Below, one piece after another: positions 1-8,655 of a stretch of 64,000 nt of DNA. A program made the position numbers and the translations under genes. Under the pieces are notes generated by a model. It did no database searches, was not told the DNA's origin, and saw only the letters and a program-made list of their open reading frames with translations. Source of the stretch: Candidatus Aminicenantes bacterium UBA6072 (GTDB taxonomy: Bacteria; Acidobacteriota; Aminicenantia; UBA2199); the NCBI GenBank assembly GCA_002436105.1, contig DIXU01000020.1, forward strand, positions 62,001 through 126,000, written 5' to 3'. Position 1 is the first letter of the stretch. Each line of letters begins with the position of its first letter.

Positions 1-156
1 CAGGGGTTGCCGCTGCTGCTGGGTTTCCTGCTTTTCGCCAGCCTGCTCCTGCTGGTCTTCATCCGCACCGCCTGGCGCATCCGCCGCTGGGAGGGGATAT
101 TGATGCTGGGATTTTATGTCCTTTACGTATCCATGCTCTATTTTTTATTGACTTGA
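1..156 (+). CDS. C-terminal end of a membrane protein, probably a CaCA-family Na+/Ca2+ antiporter
   Basis: Only the last 51 codons are present, in frame 1, ending at TGA 154-156. Two hydrophobic stretches flank a short basic hinge (RTAWRIRRWEG), and the last helix ends LYFLLT. Bacterial YrbG-type sodium/calcium exchangers end with this layout: penultimate helix, Arg-Trp-Glu-Gly hinge, final helix. The alpha-repeats that carry the diagnostic motifs lie outside the window, so any polytopic membrane protein with this ending remains possible. Confidence 0.5.
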   Translation, partial: QGLPLLLGFLLFASLLLLVFIRTAWRIRRWEGILMLGFYVLYVSMLYFLLT

Positions 157-207
157 ATCCATCCGGTTAGTGACCGTGACGCGGGCAACGTCGCCGGGGA
201 TAAGGCG

Positions 208-1161
208 TCAATCGCCGGCGGCGAGTGCCTCGAGACCGTACGAATAGCTCTCCCCGGGACGGGCGTCGGCTCCGCGGGCGAGAAAGGAGCGGACGAACTG
301 GCCGCAGTTGCTGCCGATGGCGTTCTCCTCCAGCTCGCCGATGGAGACGATCACCTCGTAGCCGGCCCGGCGCAGGCGCTCGGCCGTCTCCCCGTCCCGC
401 CGCTTTCCGTCGAAGACCGGCCGCAGGCCGTTCTCCCGGGCGCGCACGGTGGGATTGACCGGCGTGATCTTGACCAGGAAGCAGGCGGGATCGAACCAGG
501 AGAGCAGGGCCCCGGCGTCGAGCGGATAACCCTCGGCCAGGGCGAAGTTCAGCGTGACCTTGCGGTCGCCGGAGCGGAAGAAGCGGCGGCCGTAGGCGGC
601 CATCTCGGCGAAGCTCCAGGTCGGCGCCGGGATGAGCTCGCGGCGCTTCTGCTCGTCGCTGCTGTGCAGCGAGAACTGGAACTGGAATGCCCCGGGGCGG
701 AAGCTCTCCTTGACCTCCAGCAGCCTTTGGAAGAATTCCCCGCAGCCGGCCGGGGCGATGGTCGACAGCGACACGATCAGCCCGGGTGCCTTCAGCCTTC
801 CCGGGAGGGCGGCGATGGCCTCGAGCACCGCCGGGTTCAGCGCCGGCTCGCCCATGCGCGCGAACTGGATCTTGAACTTTTCGCTGGGGATAACGCCGTT
901 GGGGAAACGCTTTCTGACCGGGTAGTCAATCTGGAAGTCGATTTCCTCCCGGCTCAATTTTCCCTGATACTTCCCCCCGGCATCGCACATGCGGCAGGAA
1001 AAGGGACAGCCGAAAAGGCAGGAGACGACCAGCACCCATTTTTTCTCCCTGGGCAATGGCGGCTGCACGGATTCCACGAACTCGACATGGCGGCCGGGGC
1101 CTGCCTGGGCGATGTACACCCGGGCCAGGTCGTCCCGGCCCGTCGCGGCGACTACGTGCAT
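208..1161 (-). CDS. radical SAM protein, third gene of an isochorismatase-flavoprotein-radical SAM operon
   Basis: 317 aa. A CxxxCxxC cluster (CPFSCRMC, about residues 52-59) is the radical SAM [4Fe-4S] site, directly after a strand rich in Val (WVLVVSCLFG). The SAM-binding side shows MGEPALNP, resembling the RlmN-type GEPxLN motif. The protein is shorter than true RlmN/Cfr and the N-terminal accessory domain is minimal, so rRNA methylation is not claimed. The ATG at 1161 overlaps the end of the upstream flavoprotein gene by 10 bp, so the two are translationally coupled. Substrate unknown. Confidence 0.8.
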   Translation of the reverse strand: MHVVAATGRDDLARVYIAQAGPGRHVEFVESVQPPLPREKKWVLVVSCLFGCPFSCRMCDAGGKYQGKLSREEIDFQIDYPVRKRFPNGVIPSEKFKIQFARMGEPALNPAVLEAIAALPGRLKAPGLIVSLSTIAPAGCGEFFQRLLEVKESFRPGAFQFQFSLHSSDEQKRRELIPAPTWSFAEMAAYGRRFFRSGDRKVTLNFALAEGYPLDAGALLSWFDPACFLVKITPVNPTVRARENGLRPVFDGKRRDGETAERLRRAGYEVIVSIGELEENAIGSNCGQFVRSFLARGADARPGESYSYGLEALAAGD

Positions 1162-2042
1162 CGGCTGCCTCCTTCATGGATCTCCATGGCGGCCCGCAGG
1201 CCGCCGGCGGCAGCGATGGCCGCCTGGCGGAAGCCGCCGTTGCCCACGTCGCCGGCCAGGAAAACGGCTTTTCGCGCCGCCAGTTCAGGCAGCGCCGCCC
1301 GCAATTCCGGTTCGAGGAAGCCCAGCGCCGGCTCGCGGCCGATGGCCGTGAGAAGGCGCTGGCAGCAAATCCCGCCGTTATCCTTCCCGGGTTCATTCCG
1401 CGCATGCAGGACCAGGCCCGCATCTCCCTCGAGAACTTCGACGCGGACCAGCCGGAAGTTATCGTGCAGGACGACCCCCAGGCGGCGGCAGCGCTCGACC
1501 AGGAGCGGCAGGGCGCGAAGCCGTTCGGAACGGACAAGGATATGAACCTCGTTGTTCCCGGCCAGGCTCAGGGCGTAATCGCAGGCGGCATCTCCGCCGC
1601 CGATAATGGCGATGGTTTCGCCCCTGGCCTTGAGCAGGGGCAGCACGCCGGTGAACAGGCGGCCGCGCAGGCTTTCCGCGTCCAGGGGCGGGCCCGGAGA
1701 AACGGGCACGGTGCCGCAGGCCAGGATCACCCGGGCGGCCGTAAGGGTCTCCCGTTCCGTGCACAGCGTGAAGCGCCGGCCGCCATAAGCCAAGCGCGTC
1801 ACCCGGGCCTTTTCGACCCGGATGCCGGCCGCGGCCAATTGCCGCTTCAGCCGCGTGGCCAGGAGGCGGCCGGCCACTCCCCCGGGAACACCCGGGAAGT
1901 TCTCCACGCAATTCGCCTCGTTCAGCAGACCGCCGGCCCTGCTCTTTTCAAGCAGCAGGAACTCGATGCCGCTGCGCCGCAGCTGGACGGCGGCTGTGAT
2001 GCCGGCCGGGCCGGCGCCGATGATGGCGACCGGGACCGTCAT
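1152..2042 (-). CDS. thioredoxin-reductase-like FAD/NAD(P)-dependent oxidoreductase without CxxC
   Basis: 296 aa. The N-terminal FAD-binding dinucleotide fold begins IIGAGPAG (residues 6-13), the TrxR landmark ENFPG follows, the central NAD(P) fold carries IIGGGDAACDYA, and a C-terminal FAD contact reads LAGDVGNGG. The redox-active CxxC expected in the NADPH domain of thioredoxin reductases is absent, so it probably passes electrons to another protein, as ferredoxin/flavodoxin reductases do. The ATG at 2042 overlaps the preceding isochorismatase stop by 4 bp (ATGA). It could reduce the downstream radical SAM enzyme; that is inference from order alone. Confidence 0.85.
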   Translation of the reverse strand: MTVPVAIIGAGPAGITAAVQLRRSGIEFLLLEKSRAGGLLNEANCVENFPGVPGGVAGRLLATRLKRQLAAAGIRVEKARVTRLAYGGRRFTLCTERETLTAARVILACGTVPVSPGPPLDAESLRGRLFTGVLPLLKARGETIAIIGGGDAACDYALSLAGNNEVHILVRSERLRALPLLVERCRRLGVVLHDNFRLVRVEVLEGDAGLVLHARNEPGKDNGGICCQRLLTAIGREPALGFLEPELRAALPELAARKAVFLAGDVGNGGFRQAAIAAAGGLRAAMEIHEGGSRCT

Positions 2043-2695
2043 GAAACCCTCGCCAGCTCTGCCAGGATGAAGGAGAGGAGAAGCGGCGTGGCAAATCCAT
2101 GGGCCAGCGCCCGCAAGCTGCCGACGTGCAACTCGCGGTTCAGGGTCGCCGTTCCGTCGATGGCCATGAAGACGGCGAAGCCGCGCGAGAAAGCGGAACG
2201 GGCCGTGCTCTCGCAGCAAAGGTGGGTCGCCACCCCGGTGATGACCAGCTGCTCCACCCGCAGCCGGCGCAGGAACTTCTCGAGATCGGTGCGAAGAAAG
2301 GCGTCGTATTGGCTTTTCACCCGTACCGTATCGCCCGCAGCCAGGAGTCCGGTCGCGATTGCGCCCAGGGGATGGTCGTCGGTCAGCAACTCCCGCCACC
2401 AGGCTGCCATTTGCCCCGCGTTTTCCAGGGTGTTCGCATGGCGGGTGAAACAGACCGGCCGGCCTGCCCGCCGGAAAGCCGCTGCCAGCGCCCGGACATT
2501 GGGGATGATCGCAGGCGCCGCGGGCAGGAACGCGCGGCTTTCGGCGCGCAAAAAATAGTCCTGCATGTCGATGATGAGCAAAGCCGCGCGCTCGGGGGCC
2601 AGGGCGGCGGCGCGGGGATTGGGCGGCAGCTCCCCGGCCATCCTGGCGGCCTCGGCAGCGATGTTCTCGAGGGTATAGTATGGTTCCTTTTGCAT
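2039..2695 (-). CDS. isochorismatase/nicotinamidase-family cysteine hydrolase
   Basis: 218 aa, a typical length. The family triad is visible: Asp43 in LLIIDMQDYF, Lys127 in VRVKSQYDAF, and Cys160 in GVATHLCCEST with the cis-peptide region before it. These residues indicate hydrolysis of an amide or vinyl ether through a cysteine thioester. A -10-like TATAAT (plus-strand 2716-2721) lies just upstream, giving a leader of about 14 nt. It is the first gene of a tight operon with a TrxR-like flavoprotein and a radical SAM protein. Nothing nearby indicates NAD salvage or siderophore synthesis, so the substrate is open. Confidence 0.88.
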   Translation of the reverse strand: MQKEPYYTLENIAAEAARMAGELPPNPRAAALAPERAALLIIDMQDYFLRAESRAFLPAAPAIIPNVRALAAAFRRAGRPVCFTRHANTLENAGQMAAWWRELLTDDHPLGAIATGLLAAGDTVRVKSQYDAFLRTDLEKFLRRLRVEQLVITGVATHLCCESTARSAFSRGFAVFMAIDGTATLNRELHVGSLRALAHGFATPLLLSFILAELARVS

Positions 2696-2715
2696 GATCG
2701 GCTGGAAAAGGCATC

Positions 2716-2721
2716 ATTATA
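2716..2721 (-). promoter_or_regulatory. candidate -10 box of the isochorismatase operon
   Basis: Reads TATAAT on the minus strand, 20 nt before the ATG at 2695. No good -35 lies 17 bp upstream. The rest of 2722-2921 holds no convincing gene. Confidence 0.4.
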
Positions 2722-2921
2722 CCACAGGAGGCCTGCAACGGTGCCAGCGATCATGGTGATGGCGGCGGCGAGCCTGGCAGCGTGCGGGGCCATGAGCGGG
2801 ATCCCGGACCGCGGCGGGCTGGTCCCCCGCGAACGGGTTCGCGCTCTTCACTGCCAGGATCGCCCGCAATGAATTCATCTGCCCGCTTTCCTGCCGACAC
2901 CGGCGCGGTCACCGGGATTCA

Positions 2922-2950
2922 TTGCAAATCAAGGACCCTATGCTTATAAT
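2922..2950 (+). promoter_or_regulatory. sigma70-type promoter of the amidase gene, leaderless arrangement
   Basis: TTGCAA (2922-2927), 17-bp spacer, TATAAT (2945-2950), then six bases to the ATG at 2957. The expected start of transcription falls on or next to the start codon, and there is no Shine-Dalgarno sequence. Confidence 0.7.
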
Positions 2951-2956
2951 TCAGCC

Positions 2957-4558
2957 ATGAAAAAGAAATCCATCTTCCAAGCCCTTTTCATCTGGAGCGC
3001 AGCGCTTGCCCTGGCGGCCTGCGGCTGCAACTGCGCCGGCAGCCGGCTCGCCACCGAGCCCGGCCCGGCCGTCGACCTGCAGGAAGCCAGCGCCGCCCAA
3101 CTGCGCCAGGGATACGAGACGGGGCGCTTCACCGTTGTCGACGTCGTGCAGGGCTACCTGAACCGCATCGAGGCCCTGGACCGTAACGGCCCCCGGCTCA
3201 ACGCCATCCTGGCCGTCAACCCCGACGCCCTGAAGATCGCGGCGGAACTGGACGCCGAGCTCGAGGCGGGAAACCCCCGCGGCCCGCTGCACGGAATCCC
3301 CGTCATCCTCAAGGACAACATCGACTCGACCGACCCGATGCCCACGACGGCCGGCGCCACGGCGCTGCGTTCTTCCTTCGCGCGGAAAGACAGCTGGGTG
3401 GCGAAAAAGCTGCGGGCGGCCGGAGCCGTCATCCTGGGCAAGGCCAACCTGAGCGAGTGGGCCAACTTCCGCGCCAGCTATTCCTCGAGCGGCTGGAGCG
3501 GCGTGGGCGGCCAGACGCGCAACCCCTACGTGCTGGACCGCAACCCCTGCGGCTCCAGTTCCGGGTCGGGGGCGGCCGTCGCGGCCAGTCTCTGCGCCCT
3601 GGCCATCGGCACCGAGACCAACGGCTCGATCGTCTGTCCGGCGACCAACAACGGCATCGTCGGCATCAAGCCCACGGTCGGCCTGGTCAGCCGCTCCGGC
3701 ATCATCCCCATCTCCTTCAGCCAGGACACGGCCGGTCCCATGGCGCGCACCGTGGAGGACGCGGCGTTTTGCCTCGGCGTCCTGGCCGGGGTTGATCCCG
3801 CCGACGCCAAGACGGCGGCCGCCCAGGGGAACCATCATGAGGATTACACGAAATTCCTGAAGGCGGACGGGCTGAAGGGGAAGCGCATCGGCCTGATGAA
3901 GAACCTCATGGGCTACCACTACCGGGTCGATGCCCTGATGGAACAGGCGGCGGACTTCATGAAAAGCCGGGGAGCCGAGGTTATCGAGGTGGAAGGTCCC
4001 AAGGAGGGGCCGATCGAGGGCGACTCTTTCCAGGTCATGCTCTACGAGTTCAAGGACGGGCTCAACAGGTATTTCGCCGGCCTGGGCGATGCCGCACCGG
4101 TGCGGGATCTTGCCGGGCTCATCGAGTTCAATAAGACAGACCCGGTGGAGCTGCGCTGGTTCGACCAGAAGCTCCTGGAACAGGCGAATGAGAAAGGGGG
4201 CCTGGAGGCGGCCGAATACCGGAAAGCCCTTGAGTCGATGCTCAAGGCCGCGCGCGACGAGGGGATCGACCGGCTGTTGGCCGAGCACCAGCTGGATGCC
4301 CTGATGGCCCCGACGGGAGCGCCGGCCTGGAAGACCGATTGGATCGACGGCGACCACTTCACGGGCAGCAGCTCTTCGCTGGCGGCCATCGCCGGCTACC
4401 CGAGCGTCACCGTGCCCATGGGCTTTGTCGAGGAGCTGCCGGTGAACGTCTCATTCTTCGGCCGCGCCTGGAGCGAGCCGCTGCTGCTGGAGATCGCCTT
4501 CGCCTACGAGCAGGGGACGAAGCACCGCCGGGCGCCCCGTTATCTCATCACCGACTAG
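2957..4558 (+). CDS. lipoprotein amidase of the amidase-signature family
   Basis: 533 aa. The N-terminus is a lipoprotein signal (basic start, hydrophobic core, LALAAC with lipid Cys22). The amidase-signature Ser-cisSer-Lys triad is present: Lys119 in VILKDNID, the serine-rich loop CGSSSGSG near residue 200, and nucleophile Ser224 in GTETNGS. It resembles exported peptide amidases more than GatA, since it has a lipobox and no GatB/C neighbours. Probably hydrolyses amide bonds of peptides or amides in the periplasm. Monocistronic, with its own promoter. Confidence 0.9.
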   Translation: MKKKSIFQALFIWSAALALAACGCNCAGSRLATEPGPAVDLQEASAAQLRQGYETGRFTVVDVVQGYLNRIEALDRNGPRLNAILAVNPDALKIAAELDAELEAGNPRGPLHGIPVILKDNIDSTDPMPTTAGATALRSSFARKDSWVAKKLRAAGAVILGKANLSEWANFRASYSSSGWSGVGGQTRNPYVLDRNPCGSSSGSGAAVAASLCALAIGTETNGSIVCPATNNGIVGIKPTVGLVSRSGIIPISFSQDTAGPMARTVEDAAFCLGVLAGVDPADAKTAAAQGNHHEDYTKFLKADGLKGKRIGLMKNLMGYHYRVDALMEQAADFMKSRGAEVIEVEGPKEGPIEGDSFQVMLYEFKDGLNRYFAGLGDAAPVRDLAGLIEFNKTDPVELRWFDQKLLEQANEKGGLEAAEYRKALESMLKAARDEGIDRLLAEHQLDALMAPTGAPAWKTDWIDGDHFTGSSSSLAAIAGYPSVTVPMGFVEELPVNVSFFGRAWSEPLLLEIAFAYEQGTKHRRAPRYLITD

Positions 4559-4655
4559 ACGCTTCGGCAAGAAGCGCGGAGCGGCGAGGTCGCCTTTCCC
4601 TCCCCGAAAAACCAGAGAGCGGGCTGCTGGGGGAACCGACTTCGTCACGCCCCAG

Positions 4656-4790
4656 TCAGGCGTCGAAGGAGATCGAGAAGGTCACATTGTTGCCGCGATC
4701 CGAGTCGTTGTAAAACCGATCCGGGTCCAGTGTGAAAAAAATACGCCGCGCTTTCGGAGATTCGAAATCCTTTCTAATGTCTTTTTCATG
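4656..4790 (-). pseudogene. in-frame remnant of a second CARDB-type C-terminus behind a TGA
   Basis: Directly after the TGA (4791-4793) of the upstream secreted protein, the same reading frame stays open for 44 codons to another TGA at 4656-4658. It encodes RIFFTLDPDRFYNDSDRGNN, clearly related to the parent ending (ILFEVDPDHLLNDPDRGNN). The likely origin is recombination between tandem paralogs that left the tail of one behind the other; a TGA readthrough extension is less likely. Bases 4559-4655 hold only a small hairpin (CGCTTC/GAAGCG at 4560-4576). Confidence 0.7.
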
Positions 4791-6251
4791 TCAGTCATGA
4801 TACACGTTCGAGATGACCTGGTTGTTGCCCCGATCCGGATCGTTCAGGAGGTGGTCAGGATCAACCTCGAAGAGGATCCGGATCTCATTGGCATGGTGAA
4901 AGCCGTGAAAATCCAGGAACTCGAAGGAAAAATCCTGGGATGTGGTTTCGCTGCTGCGGAACGGACCGAGTTGCAGGGTGCCCCTGGAAACCGGGTATCC
5001 CTCGATCCATTCCGAGCGGTTCGAGGGGTTTTGCCTTTGCACTTCCCATCTGCAGGGCACTGTCTGGAAAACCCCGGAGCTCTTGTTCCTCAAGCTCATC
5101 GTGCCCCGGAACCGATATTTTCGATCGACGCCCGCGATGCCGATCCATTTCACCTCTTGGGCGACAAGCCGGATCTCCAGGTCGACGGGGGCGCGCCCCG
5201 GGGCATAGATGCGCACGTCGCGGTGCTGGTTGAGGCGGTTGGTGTCCTGGATATGGGAGAGCGCGGAGTCGATGCTGACGATCGCGCGCAGGCCGGCGGC
5301 GGGGATGTCTCCTGCGGCCAGCGCCAGCAGCTCGATGCCCTTTTGGTCGCCGACGGGGACGGTGATGCGCTGGGTGACGATCTGCTCGCCGCCGCCCCGC
5401 TCGGGGAAGTTCAGGCGGAACTTGACGGTATGGTCGCGCACGCTTTCAGGGCCGTTGTTCTGGACCCAGGCGACGACGTGGCCGTTGTAGTACTCGACGC
5501 CGACCCCGGGCATCGACAGGTCGGCGCGGACCGGCGTGTCGGGACCGGGCAGGTCGCTGCCGCGGCCTTCAGCAGAGATGGTGAAGACGGCGCTGTCGCC
5601 CTGGACGCCGCCCGCCCTGATGCGGACGAAGTAGCGTCCCTCGGCCAGCGCGTCGGGGATGAACCATACGCGGCTGCCGTTGTTGGCCGTTCCATCGGCG
5701 ATGCGCGCGGCGGCGGCCTCCGTCTCCGGCGCCCCCTCGCGGCGCAGGGTGATGTTGGCCATGGGGTTCAATTCACCGGTTTTCGTCCAGGCGATCGTCT
5801 GCCGGCTGCCCGGCCGCCAGGAACTGGACGAGCCGGGGGAGGTCACCGCCAGGGTTTGCAGCGCCCCGGCCCGGATCGAAAAGTCGGCGCTGTCGCCGCT
5901 GATCTCCGGGGTTCCCTCGGGCGAGCCGACCGTCTTGATGCGGATGAAATAGCGCCCCGCCAGGACCGTCTCGGGAATCCTCCAGGAGAGCGTCCCCTGG
6001 CTCCCCGAGTTGTCAGCACTGGCGGCGATCACCAGCGCCGCCGGGTCCGAGTTGCTGGAGCCGGCGACGCGCAGGCGGATGGTCACAGTATTGGGCATAG
6101 TGCCGGACCGGGTCCAGGTGATCGAATAACTGGAGCCGATGGACCAAGCGGAGCTGCCATTGGGAGAGATCACGCGGATCGTTTGCCCCCAGGCGGGCAG
6201 GCACAAGACGAAAGCGGCCACCAGGGCCGCAAGATAAACGGGCTTTCTCAT
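4791..6251 (-). CDS. secreted protein with two Kre9/KNH-like Ig domains and CARDB-like domains
   Basis: 486 aa with a Sec signal peptide (AALVAAFVLCLPAWG). Two N-terminal repeats, about residues 23-120 and 125-225, follow the Kre9/KNH pattern: SPNGSSAWSIGSSYSITWT opens the first, SPGSSSSWRPGSRQTIAWT the second, each ending in YFVRI or YFIRI. Two CARDB-like modules follow, with strands such as GHVVAWVQNNGPESVRDH, and the last ends in a DPDRGNN turn. RBS GGAGG lies before ATG 6251. No enzymatic residues are evident; presumably a cell-surface or secreted adhesion/scaffold protein. Tandem paralog of the next gene. Confidence 0.75.
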   Translation of the reverse strand: MRKPVYLAALVAAFVLCLPAWGQTIRVISPNGSSAWSIGSSYSITWTRSGTMPNTVTIRLRVAGSSNSDPAALVIAASADNSGSQGTLSWRIPETVLAGRYFIRIKTVGSPEGTPEISGDSADFSIRAGALQTLAVTSPGSSSSWRPGSRQTIAWTKTGELNPMANITLRREGAPETEAAAARIADGTANNGSRVWFIPDALAEGRYFVRIRAGGVQGDSAVFTISAEGRGSDLPGPDTPVRADLSMPGVGVEYYNGHVVAWVQNNGPESVRDHTVKFRLNFPERGGGEQIVTQRITVPVGDQKGIELLALAAGDIPAAGLRAIVSIDSALSHIQDTNRLNQHRDVRIYAPGRAPVDLEIRLVAQEVKWIGIAGVDRKYRFRGTMSLRNKSSGVFQTVPCRWEVQRQNPSNRSEWIEGYPVSRGTLQLGPFRSSETTSQDFSFEFLDFHGFHHANEIRILFEVDPDHLLNDPDRGNNQVISNVYHD

Positions 6252-6389
6252 TTCTCCCTCCTCCTTGTCGTTGCATTCCTGATTGTTAGATAGAAATCCC
6301 GAGGGATTATCTCATGGCGCATGGCAAAGGGCTGGAAAATGGGCGCGGCGGATCACTTTTCTCTTTTTGCATTTCAGTCTGGTTCGCTG

Positions 6390-6416
6390 AAAAAAAAGGG
6401 CGGCCGAAGCCGCCCT
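6390..6416 (-). terminator. rho-independent terminator of the 6442-7860 gene
   Basis: On the minus strand: an 8-bp stem AGGGCGGC/GCCGCCCT closing a TTCG tetraloop, followed by seven or more Ts. It sits 26 bp after the stop codon. Confidence 0.92.
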
Positions 6417-6441
6417 ATGTGGTAACGAGCCGAATGCAGGT

Positions 6442-7860
6442 CTAATCGGGCACGGTGAAGGAGAAGCCGTCGCTGTTGTTCCTGGAGAAATCGTCGGGAC
6501 TGGTGATGCTGGCGACGACGCGGTAGGTGTCCCCGGCCTTGAGCTTGGGATGGTGGGCGTTGCGGCGGCCCTGCATGCCGAATTTTTGTTCGGCCGTCTT
6601 GACCCACTCCTCGCCGCTGGCCAGCGACTCGATGGTCCAGCTGCCGCCGGCGAAGCGCATCAGCCCGCCGGAGTCGAACATCTCCCACTTGACGCGGATG
6701 TTGTTGACCGGGTTGGCCTGGTTGTGGCTGACGCGGATCTTGAACTTCAGGCGGTAGTCCCAGCCGCCCTGCAGGTAGAGGCGGGACAGCTCCAGGTCGT
6801 TCCGGGGCGCCGAGATGCGGACGTCCAGGATGGTGAAACGCGCCTCGATGGTGTTGTCGCCCTCGTTGGTCTCGTCGATCTGCGAGGTCGGCCCGTCGGC
6901 CATCACCCGGACCAGAAGACCCGTTGGCGCGACGCCGTCCGGGGCCAGGGGGTGCAGGTAGATGTCGCCCTCGGCGCCGGCGGCCAGAGTGACGCGGCGG
7001 ACGACGGTCTGGGCGCCCGGCCCGCCCCCTTCGGGAAAGGTCAGGCGGAAGGAGACGTCCATGTCGATGGCGCTGATGTGGTTCTTGACCCGGGCGACGA
7101 TCCAGCCGCCGCGGCTCAGGACATGGCGCACGCTCTTCAATTCCAGGTTGCGCAACACGTTCAGCACGCCGGGGAACACGAACTCACCGACGGTGTAGTT
7201 GGTCAGGGCGAACTCGGGGCTCTTCGAGGCCACGGAGTTGTCGGTGGTCGAGACGCGGATCTTGTAGTCCTCGCCGGGCCCGGCCGTGCCGCCGATGTAC
7301 TGGCCGGCCGGCCAGTTGTAGGAAGTGGCGCCGGCCGGCAGGGGGTCGGCGATGACCCCGACCACGTCGCCGCCGGTGCGCACCAGCTGCAGCCGCAGCG
7401 GCTGGCTGACGCCGGTCAGGGACCATGTGATGGTGCGGCTGTCGCCGATGCGGTGGGGCGATGTGCCGCTGAGGCGCACGTTGCTGATGTCTCCGGAAGT
7501 TCCCGGATCGCCGCCGCCGGCGCGCACGGTGAAGACCGCGCTTTCGCCCATGCCCGAGCCGTCGCTGGCGACGACGCGGACCCGGTAGCTTTCACCGGCC
7601 ACGGCCGGGAGGCCGACCGTCCAGCTGTAAGGGGAGCTTCCGGGGAGCTGGTTGCCGATGATGGGCCCGACCAGGGCGCCGCCGGGAGTGATCAGGTTAA
7701 TGCGTACGTTGGACGTTACTCCGCTCGCCGTCCAGGCGATCGGGCAAGGGTCCCCCATGGCCACTTCGCCGCCGGCGGGCTGGGTCACGGTGATGGTGCC
7801 GGCGAAAACAGGTCCCGCGATGAAGAAGGCCAGGGCCGCGATGAACATCATTCTTTTCAT
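6442..7860 (-). CDS. secreted protein with two Kre9/KNH-like Ig domains and CARDB-like domains (paralog)
   Basis: 472 aa. The start is ATG 7858-7860, chosen because GGAGG lies 7 nt upstream and a signal peptide follows (FIAALAFFIAGPVFA). The first KNH-like domain opens VTQPAGGEVAMGDPCPIAWT; the second opens ISNVRLSGTSPHRIGDSRTI and is very similar to the only domain of the protein at 38704-39426. Two CARDB-like modules follow, with a DETNEGDNT turn. A strong terminator closes the gene. Function unknown, probably extracellular binding. Confidence 0.78.
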   Translation of the reverse strand: MKRMMFIAALAFFIAGPVFAGTITVTQPAGGEVAMGDPCPIAWTASGVTSNVRINLITPGGALVGPIIGNQLPGSSPYSWTVGLPAVAGESYRVRVVASDGSGMGESAVFTVRAGGGDPGTSGDISNVRLSGTSPHRIGDSRTITWSLTGVSQPLRLQLVRTGGDVVGVIADPLPAGATSYNWPAGQYIGGTAGPGEDYKIRVSTTDNSVASKSPEFALTNYTVGEFVFPGVLNVLRNLELKSVRHVLSRGGWIVARVKNHISAIDMDVSFRLTFPEGGGPGAQTVVRRVTLAAGAEGDIYLHPLAPDGVAPTGLLVRVMADGPTSQIDETNEGDNTIEARFTILDVRISAPRNDLELSRLYLQGGWDYRLKFKIRVSHNQANPVNNIRVKWEMFDSGGLMRFAGGSWTIESLASGEEWVKTAEQKFGMQGRRNAHHPKLKAGDTYRVVASITSPDDFSRNNSDGFSFTVPD

Positions 7861-7960
7861 GTGTAAGTCCTCCATGTGATCATTTAGCTGCTATATGCAG
7901 CTTTTGACTGAATATCTCATCGCGATCGATTTTTTTTTGAGTCGGCGCTGAATGTCGTGC

Positions 7961-7989
7961 TTTTACTGACGCCGCGGTTGCGTTATAAT
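7961..7989 (+). promoter_or_regulatory. candidate promoter of the DUF3795 gene
   Basis: TATAAT at 7984-7989 with a weak TTTTAC 17 bp upstream; a 19-nt leader with GAGGAGAAGG precedes the ATG. Confidence 0.5.
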
Positions 7990-8008
7990 CGTTGTCGAGG
8001 AGAAGGAA

Positions 8009-8470
8009 ATGCCGACACGCAAGCAATTCTGCCAAAGCTGCCTGGCCCTGATGCTGGCCGGGCTGGGCGCGCCGTCGGCTTTCGGGGGCAAGGGGAATGA
8101 AATGAAAAAGGAAGAAGAAGAGAAAACGAAAGCGAGGATCATCGGCGCCTGCGGCATCGTCTGCAGCGAGTGTCCGGCCTACATCGCCACCCAGAAGAAT
8201 GACGACATTTTGAGGGCCAGGACGGCAACGGAGTGGTCGGCGATGTACCACGCCGACATCAAGCCGGAGGACATCCACTGCGACGGCTGTCCCAGCGACG
8301 GGCCGCGCCTGTTCTCCCACTGCCTGGAGTGCGGGATCCGCGCCTGCGCCCGCGGCCGCAAGCTGGTCACCTGCGCCCCTTGCCCGGAATATGCCTGCAA
8401 GAAGCTGCAGGACTTTTTTGCCTTGGTGCCCCAGGCCAGGGAAACGCTGGACGGGCTCAGAAAGCAATAA
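8009..8470 (+). CDS. Cys-rich DUF3795-type protein
   Basis: 153 aa. A core of paired cysteines, CGIVCSECPAY, CDGC, HCLECGIRACA and CAPCPEYAC, matches the DUF3795 family, whose members are predicted to bind metal or an Fe-S cluster. An N-terminal extension (about 30 residues, with LALMLAGLGAPSAFG) could be an export signal, but the start could also be an internal Met33 just before the charged linker. ATG 8009 is preferred because GAGGAGAAGG lies at good spacing. Isolated gene; no partner suggested by context. Confidence 0.75.
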   Translation: MPTRKQFCQSCLALMLAGLGAPSAFGGKGNEMKKEEEEKTKARIIGACGIVCSECPAYIATQKNDDILRARTATEWSAMYHADIKPEDIHCDGCPSDGPRLFSHCLECGIRACARGRKLVTCAPCPEYACKKLQDFFALVPQARETLDGLRKQ

Positions 8471-8483
8471 AAACAAGTACAAT

Positions 8484-8650
8484 GTTGGAAGTTCGACGTT
8501 CGATGTTGAAGAAGCAAGAAAAACTGCAAAGGACTCGAGCCTATGCTCTATTCCTCAAGAATTCTCGCTTTTCTTGACTTTGAATTCTGAGTGATTGCTT
8601 AATTGTCAATTCTTTAAACTTCGAACTTCGAACATCGAACCTCGTCTTCG
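8484..8650. repeat. inverted pair of period-7 arrays (element A)
   Basis: Left arm 8484-8511 is four heptamers of type GTTCGAC/GTTCGAT. Right arm 8616-8643 is four heptamers of type GAACTTC/GAACATC, the reverse complement type. The loop is about 100 nt. It fills the convergent gap between stops at 8470 and 8656. Confidence 0.75.
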
Positions 8651-8655
8651 TTGCT

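Noticed and set aside
208..1161. Calling the radical SAM gene RlmN
   Set aside because: GEPxLN and CxxxCxxC are shared, but length and N-terminal part do not match and the operon context is metabolic.
2751..2872. Short plus-strand frame starting MVMAAASLAACG, like a lipoprotein signal
   Set aside because: No proper RBS spacing, only 40 codons, and no continuation; in GC-rich DNA such Ala-rich runs occur by chance.
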